Shown piece after piece: positions 5,484 through 8,039 of a DNA stretch of 8,039 bases. A program made the position numbers and the translations under genes. Origin of the DNA: JBBQKP01 sp038326995 (GTDB lineage: Bacteria > Planctomycetota > Phycisphaerae > Tepidisphaerales > Tepidisphaeraceae); contig JBBQKP010000158.1 of assembly GCA_038326995.1 (NCBI GenBank), forward strand, positions 1 through 8,039, written 5' to 3'. The notes under the pieces were generated by a model, which was not told the DNA's origin, did no database searches, and worked only from the letters and a program-made list of their open reading frames with translations. How positions within the stretch are numbered: the first letter of the stretch is position 1; the number at the start of each line of letters is the position of its first letter.

Positions 5484-5554
5484 AAGACAAGTGCGTGAAA
5501 GACAGGCACCCGAAAGACAGGCAGCCGAAAGACAGGCAGCCGAAAGACGAGCCG
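5480..5554 (+). repeat. 15-bp tandem repeat, 5 copies, forming the start of the kinase gene
   Basis: The unit is CCGAAAGACAGGCAG. Copies lie at 5480-5494 (ATGAAAGACAAGTGC), 5495-5509 (GTGAAAGACAGGCAC), 5510-5524 and 5525-5539 (both perfect), and 5540-5554 (CCGAAAGACGAGCCG, diverged). The start codon is itself at the first position of the first copy. The array is in frame and encodes KDKCV, KDRHP, KDRQP, KDRQP and KDEPQ. The outer copies are more diverged than the inner ones, as expected when an array grows from the middle. Confidence 0.93.
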
Positions 5555-6532
5555 CAAAAACGTAAGCCCCAAAACGACAAACCCGTGATCCTCGTCGTGG
5601 GCCTGACTCCGTGCATGGCCCGGACGATGATGTTCGAGCGGTTCATCCTGGGCGGCGTGAATCGATCGGAAAGCCAAGCCGAATACGCCAGCGGAAAAGG
5701 CGTCAACGCCGTCCGCGCCATCTGCACCACGAATCTCGCGGCCTCTTTTTGTCTGGGCCTGACCGGCGGTGATCGCACCTACGCATTTTTAGAAGCACTC
5801 AAAAACTTGGGCAGCGCCTACGAATCAATCGACACCTATCCGAACGAAATACGTTTGTGTACGACGATCATCGACCAGGCGACGGGCGTCGTCACCGAAC
5901 TCGTCGAGGAACCGCCCGCCGTCGCAAAATCTGTCGCACGGAGTCTTCTCGACAGTTTTGACCGGATCATCGACGACGTGGACGCCGTTTTGGTCATCGG
6001 TTCCGTGCCAAAGGGCCTGGGCAATTGGACGTATAAACTCATGATCGATATGGCGAGAGAAGCAGGGAAATTGGCCGTCGTCGATGCCGCGGGCGCGATA
6101 CTGACCAACGCGCTCGCGGCCCGGCCGCACGTCGTTCGCATCAATGAAAATGAACTCTTGAGCGCGACCGGCGCGACGGTTTTGCCGAGTAACGACGCCG
6201 TCATCAACGCGATGCGGGCCGTGGCAAATCAGACCGGCGGCGCGGTGGTGGTGTCGCGTGCAGAGCGCTCGACGCTCGTGCTGGAACTCGGCCGAGCGAC
6301 GGAAATCACGCCGCCCGAGGTCGACGTCGTCAGCGGCATCGGCGGCGGGGATGTGATGAGCGGCGTGATCACGTCGATGCTGGCGTGCGGCAAGCCGCTG
6401 GTCGAGGCGGTCGTCTTCGCTCAAGCCTGCGCGGCCGACAGCGCGACGACCACGCGCTCCGCACACTTCTCGCTCAACCGCGCCAAACGTATGGTCGGTA
6501 AGATCGTGAAACGAGACGTCGGACAAGGCTGA
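5480..6532 (+). CDS. PfkB-family sugar kinase (1-phosphofructokinase/tagatose-6-phosphate kinase-like) with repeat-built N-terminus
   Basis: The product is 350 residues from the ATG at 5480. The core from about residue 34 matches the 1-phosphofructokinase branch of the ribokinase-like kinases, which phosphorylate a sugar or sugar phosphate with ATP. Seen are VVGLTPCMARTMMF (39-52), ASGKGVNAVRA (70-80, substrate glycine motif), VIGSVPKGL (172-180), VVDAAG (200-205), RINENEL (220-226) and SGIGGGDVMSGV (285-296) with D291 as the likely catalytic base. Family members usually read GAGD; here it is GGGD. The usual family length is about 310; the extra 33 or so residues are a charged, lysine- and proline-rich leader made of KDRQP-type repeats. 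The exact sugar is unknown. The start overlaps the acetyltransferase stop (ATGA), which is why 5480 is preferred to the GTG at 5456. It is the third gene of the dipeptidase operon and faces the glycosyltransferase gene, with a 146-bp gap that shows no clear terminator. Confidence 0.87.
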   Translation: MKDKCVKDRHPKDRQPKDRQPKDEPQKRKPQNDKPVILVVGLTPCMARTMMFERFILGGVNRSESQAEYASGKGVNAVRAICTTNLAASFCLGLTGGDRTYAFLEALKNLGSAYESIDTYPNEIRLCTTIIDQATGVVTELVEEPPAVAKSVARSLLDSFDRIIDDVDAVLVIGSVPKGLGNWTYKLMIDMAREAGKLAVVDAAGAILTNALAARPHVVRINENELLSATGATVLPSNDAVINAMRAVANQTGGAVVVSRAERSTLVLELGRATEITPPEVDVVSGIGGGDVMSGVITSMLACGKPLVEAVVFAQACAADSATTTRSAHFSLNRAKRMVGKIVKRDVGQG

Positions 6533-6678
6533 AGATCTGACAAGACACCACGACGCGCTTATCCCACGGCCCGTTCGGCAGGACAATGTCTTACTGAGTT
6601 CTTGTTACGAGCACGCCGTTTCGCCTGCAAATCGCCGAGGAACATTCGGCCATAGTGTTGCTTTTTCACTCGTTCCTC

Positions 6679-7920
6679 TCACACCGCCACGCGATGGCCG
6701 CGCCACATGACGTGACCGCGAATGCAGACGATCATCGCGTAAATCAGTACGACCGATTGAAGGATGATCGTCACGGGCAAACAAAGTGTCAGCAGGATTG
6801 CCGCCGGGATCGACAGGCCGACCGCGGTGTAGCAGCGGACCACGAACACCGCGATGAGCAGCAGGTGCGAGATCGACGCGACGCGCCAGGCCGTCGTCGG
6901 CATCCAAAGGGCGGCAAAAACCGGCATCGTGCAGACCCACAGAAAAAACAGCACCGCCAGGATCGGCCAGATCGACCGCCTTGCCGTGCCCGCAAAAATT
7001 CGTGCCCATCCATGAAAAATGCGCGGCCAGGTGTCGTGCATCTTCGTGCTGCCCAGGTTGTGCCCGAGCATGAACCGCACCGACGCGCCGCTCTTCTTCA
7101 GATGCCGCATCAACTCGACGTCTTCGACGATCTTGTTTCGCACGGCCTGATGATTGCCCACGCGCTCGTACACATCGCGGCGGATCAGAAACATCTGCCC
7201 GTTCGCCGCGGCGATGTGCGGCTTGCTGTCGTCGTTCGTCAGCGACACCGTGAATGCCGCCCCCCACGACACCGCCAGGACGGGCAGGAGCAATCGATCC
7301 GCAAGCCCGGCGAACTCGAGCGAGGGCAACGCCGACAGCGCATCGTACGAACGAGCATGCGCCAGCGCGACAAGTTTTCGGGCCGCATCGCTCGCGAGGT
7401 TCACATCGCTGTCGACAAACAGCAGATAGTCGTGCGTCAGGTCGCGAGTGGCCACGTGCAGCGCGTGACTTTTGCCGAGCCAACCTTCGGGCAGCGACTC
7501 GATGTGAATGACGCGAAGTCGAGGCCCGCTGACGATCTGCGTAGCCATCTCATCAAGCTGCGATCCCGTCGAGTCGGTGCTGCGGTCGTTCACCACCACC
7601 AGCTCGAACCGCGGGTAATCCTGCTGCAGCAATTTTGAAACGCACGAGCGGATATTCTCGGCCTCATCCTTGGCGGGCACGACGATCGCGATCGACGGCG
7701 GCTCGGCCGGGAGTGTGTCGGTCGAGCGAAGCAGACGCCCCATCCGAACCCGCGCGAACAAACTCATCACGCACAGCGCCAGCCACGCGGCCGGGCCAAT
7801 GAAGACGTAGATGAACAGGGCTAGGTCGATGGCGAAGGGGCTTCTTTTACGGTAACACTTCAGCCGTTTCCAGCAAATCGCATTTGCTTGGACGTTTTGG
7901 GTGCCACGACTTTTATTCAA
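6679..7920 (-). CDS. Family 2 glycosyltransferase with membrane helices (HpnB/CrtQ-like); start uncertain
   Basis: Read from the TTG at 7920 the frame is 413 codons. The GT-A domain shows SIAIVVPAKDEAENI (residues 76-90), VVVNDRSTDST (108-118), EGWLGKSHALHVA (145-157), LLFVDSDVNL (166-175, metal-binding DSD), ANGQMFLIRRDVYE (239-252), IVEDVELMRHLK (264-275, catalytic-type ED) and HGWARIFAG (303-311). A hydrophobic helix lies at about 33-55 and more at 318-342, 348-365 and 370-400, so it is an inner-membrane enzyme with its catalytic domain in the cytoplasm. The arrangement resembles hopanoid-associated HpnB and carotenoid-related CrtQ transferases, which put sugars on lipids; the true acceptor is unknown. 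The start is a problem. Residues 1-24 are encoded inside a palindromic element, and the only other usual start codons (GTG 7770, ATG 7767) would remove most of the first helix. I keep 7920 as the outer limit; the real start may have been displaced by the element or be a rare codon near 7830. Confidence 0.85.
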   Translation of the reverse strand: MNKSRGTQNVQANAICWKRLKCYRKRSPFAIDLALFIYVFIGPAAWLALCVMSLFARVRMGRLLRSTDTLPAEPPSIAIVVPAKDEAENIRSCVSKLLQQDYPRFELVVVNDRSTDSTGSQLDEMATQIVSGPRLRVIHIESLPEGWLGKSHALHVATRDLTHDYLLFVDSDVNLASDAARKLVALAHARSYDALSALPSLEFAGLADRLLLPVLAVSWGAAFTVSLTNDDSKPHIAAANGQMFLIRRDVYERVGNHQAVRNKIVEDVELMRHLKKSGASVRFMLGHNLGSTKMHDTWPRIFHGWARIFAGTARRSIWPILAVLFFLWVCTMPVFAALWMPTTAWRVASISHLLLIAVFVVRCYTAVGLSIPAAILLTLCLPVTIILQSVVLIYAMIVCIRGHVMWRGHRVAV

Positions 7921-8033
7921 GTCGTGAAAGGCGAGAGCAGTCTAATCGTTTGTATTTTCCTCGCGCATCACGACTTGCGTACAAGTCGTGGCACCAGATG
8001 TCGTGAAATTCTGGCGTTTGGCTGAAGTGTTAC
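7852..8033. mobile_element. Compound palindromic element (REP-pair/MITE-like) over the 5' end of the glycosyltransferase frame
   Basis: Outer ends are a perfect 14-bp inverted repeat: GTAACACTTCAGCC (7852-7865) and GGCTGAAGTGTTAC (8020-8033). Inside them GGTGCCACGACTT (7900-7912) is inverted as AAGTCGTGGCACC (7983-7995). Each half also folds on itself: CACGACTT/AAGTCGTG at 7905-7912 and 7919-7926, and again at 7969-7976 and 7983-7990. A further perfect hairpin, AGCAAAT-CGC-ATTTGCT, sits at 7872-7888. It is non-coding. The GGTGCCACG core is shared with the element at 3719-3829. The element may extend beyond the window, since only a few bases follow 8033. Confidence 0.72.
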
Positions 8034-8039
8034 GGCTAA

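Noticed and set aside
5825..6586. Minus-strand frame (253 codons) opposite the sugar kinase
   Set aside because: It is the antisense shadow of a gene with clear PfkB motifs; it has no recognisable domain and is Arg/Asp-rich.
6634..6650. Hairpin GCCGA-GGAACAT-TCGGC as a terminator between the converging kinase and glycosyltransferase genes
   Set aside because: The stem is only five pairs and the T-run (6660-6666) is ten bases away on the plus strand, so a terminator call is not supported.
6655..7638. Long plus-strand frame (327 codons) opposite the glycosyltransferase
   Set aside because: Its composition is Arg/His/Gln-rich low-complexity, typical of the antisense of a GC-rich gene. The minus strand has clear family-2 glycosyltransferase motifs throughout.

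Overview
The window is about 8 kb of GC-rich bacterial DNA with seven complete or nearly complete genes and the 3' part of an eighth. It best fits a planctomycete-type bacterium (perhaps Phycisphaerae). This is inference: the strongest pointer is a secreted DUF3299-like protein with a double-cysteine CCF-x2-PPQ core, a protein style I associate with that phylum. Sparse Shine-Dalgarno signals and abundant palindromic repeats fit but do not prove it.

Layout. 1-600 (+) is the C-terminal catalytic part of a SpoIIE/PP2C-type phosphatase. It runs tail to tail, with a 23-bp overlap, into a minus-strand AAA_14/DUF4143 ATPase (578-1837). Upstream of the ATPase on the same strand are two related small exported or membrane-anchored proteins (1896-2453 and 2594-3316) that share a CCF-x-x-PPQ-x-QH core. 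A 640-bp gap (3317-3957) holds no convincing gene but is packed with palindromes and repeats, including a 111-bp element bounded by GGGTGCCACG ends. A plus-strand operon follows: M19 dipeptidase (3958-4983), GNAT acetyltransferase (4980-5483) and PfkB-family sugar kinase (5480-6532), each joined to the next by a 4-bp ATGA overlap. Facing it is a minus-strand family-2 glycosyltransferase with membrane helices (6679 to about 7920). The 5' end of its frame is buried in a second, compound palindromic element (7852-8033) that carries the same GGTGCCACG core.

How the genes work together. The dipeptidase, acetyltransferase and kinase are very likely co-translated, but a shared pathway is not obvious. 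The two DUF3299-like proteins probably act together outside the cytoplasm. The phosphatase and the ATPase look unrelated to their neighbours.

The most unusual signal is repetitive. Three unrelated genes each carry a tandem array with a unit of exactly 15 bp (five codons), in register with the reading frame. One is inside the ATPase (pentapeptide GVLQG), one crosses the stop codon of a DUF3299-like gene, and one forms the start codon and N-terminus of the sugar kinase (KDRQP). Together with the palindromic elements, this suggests a genome in which short repeats actively reshape gene ends and surface loops.
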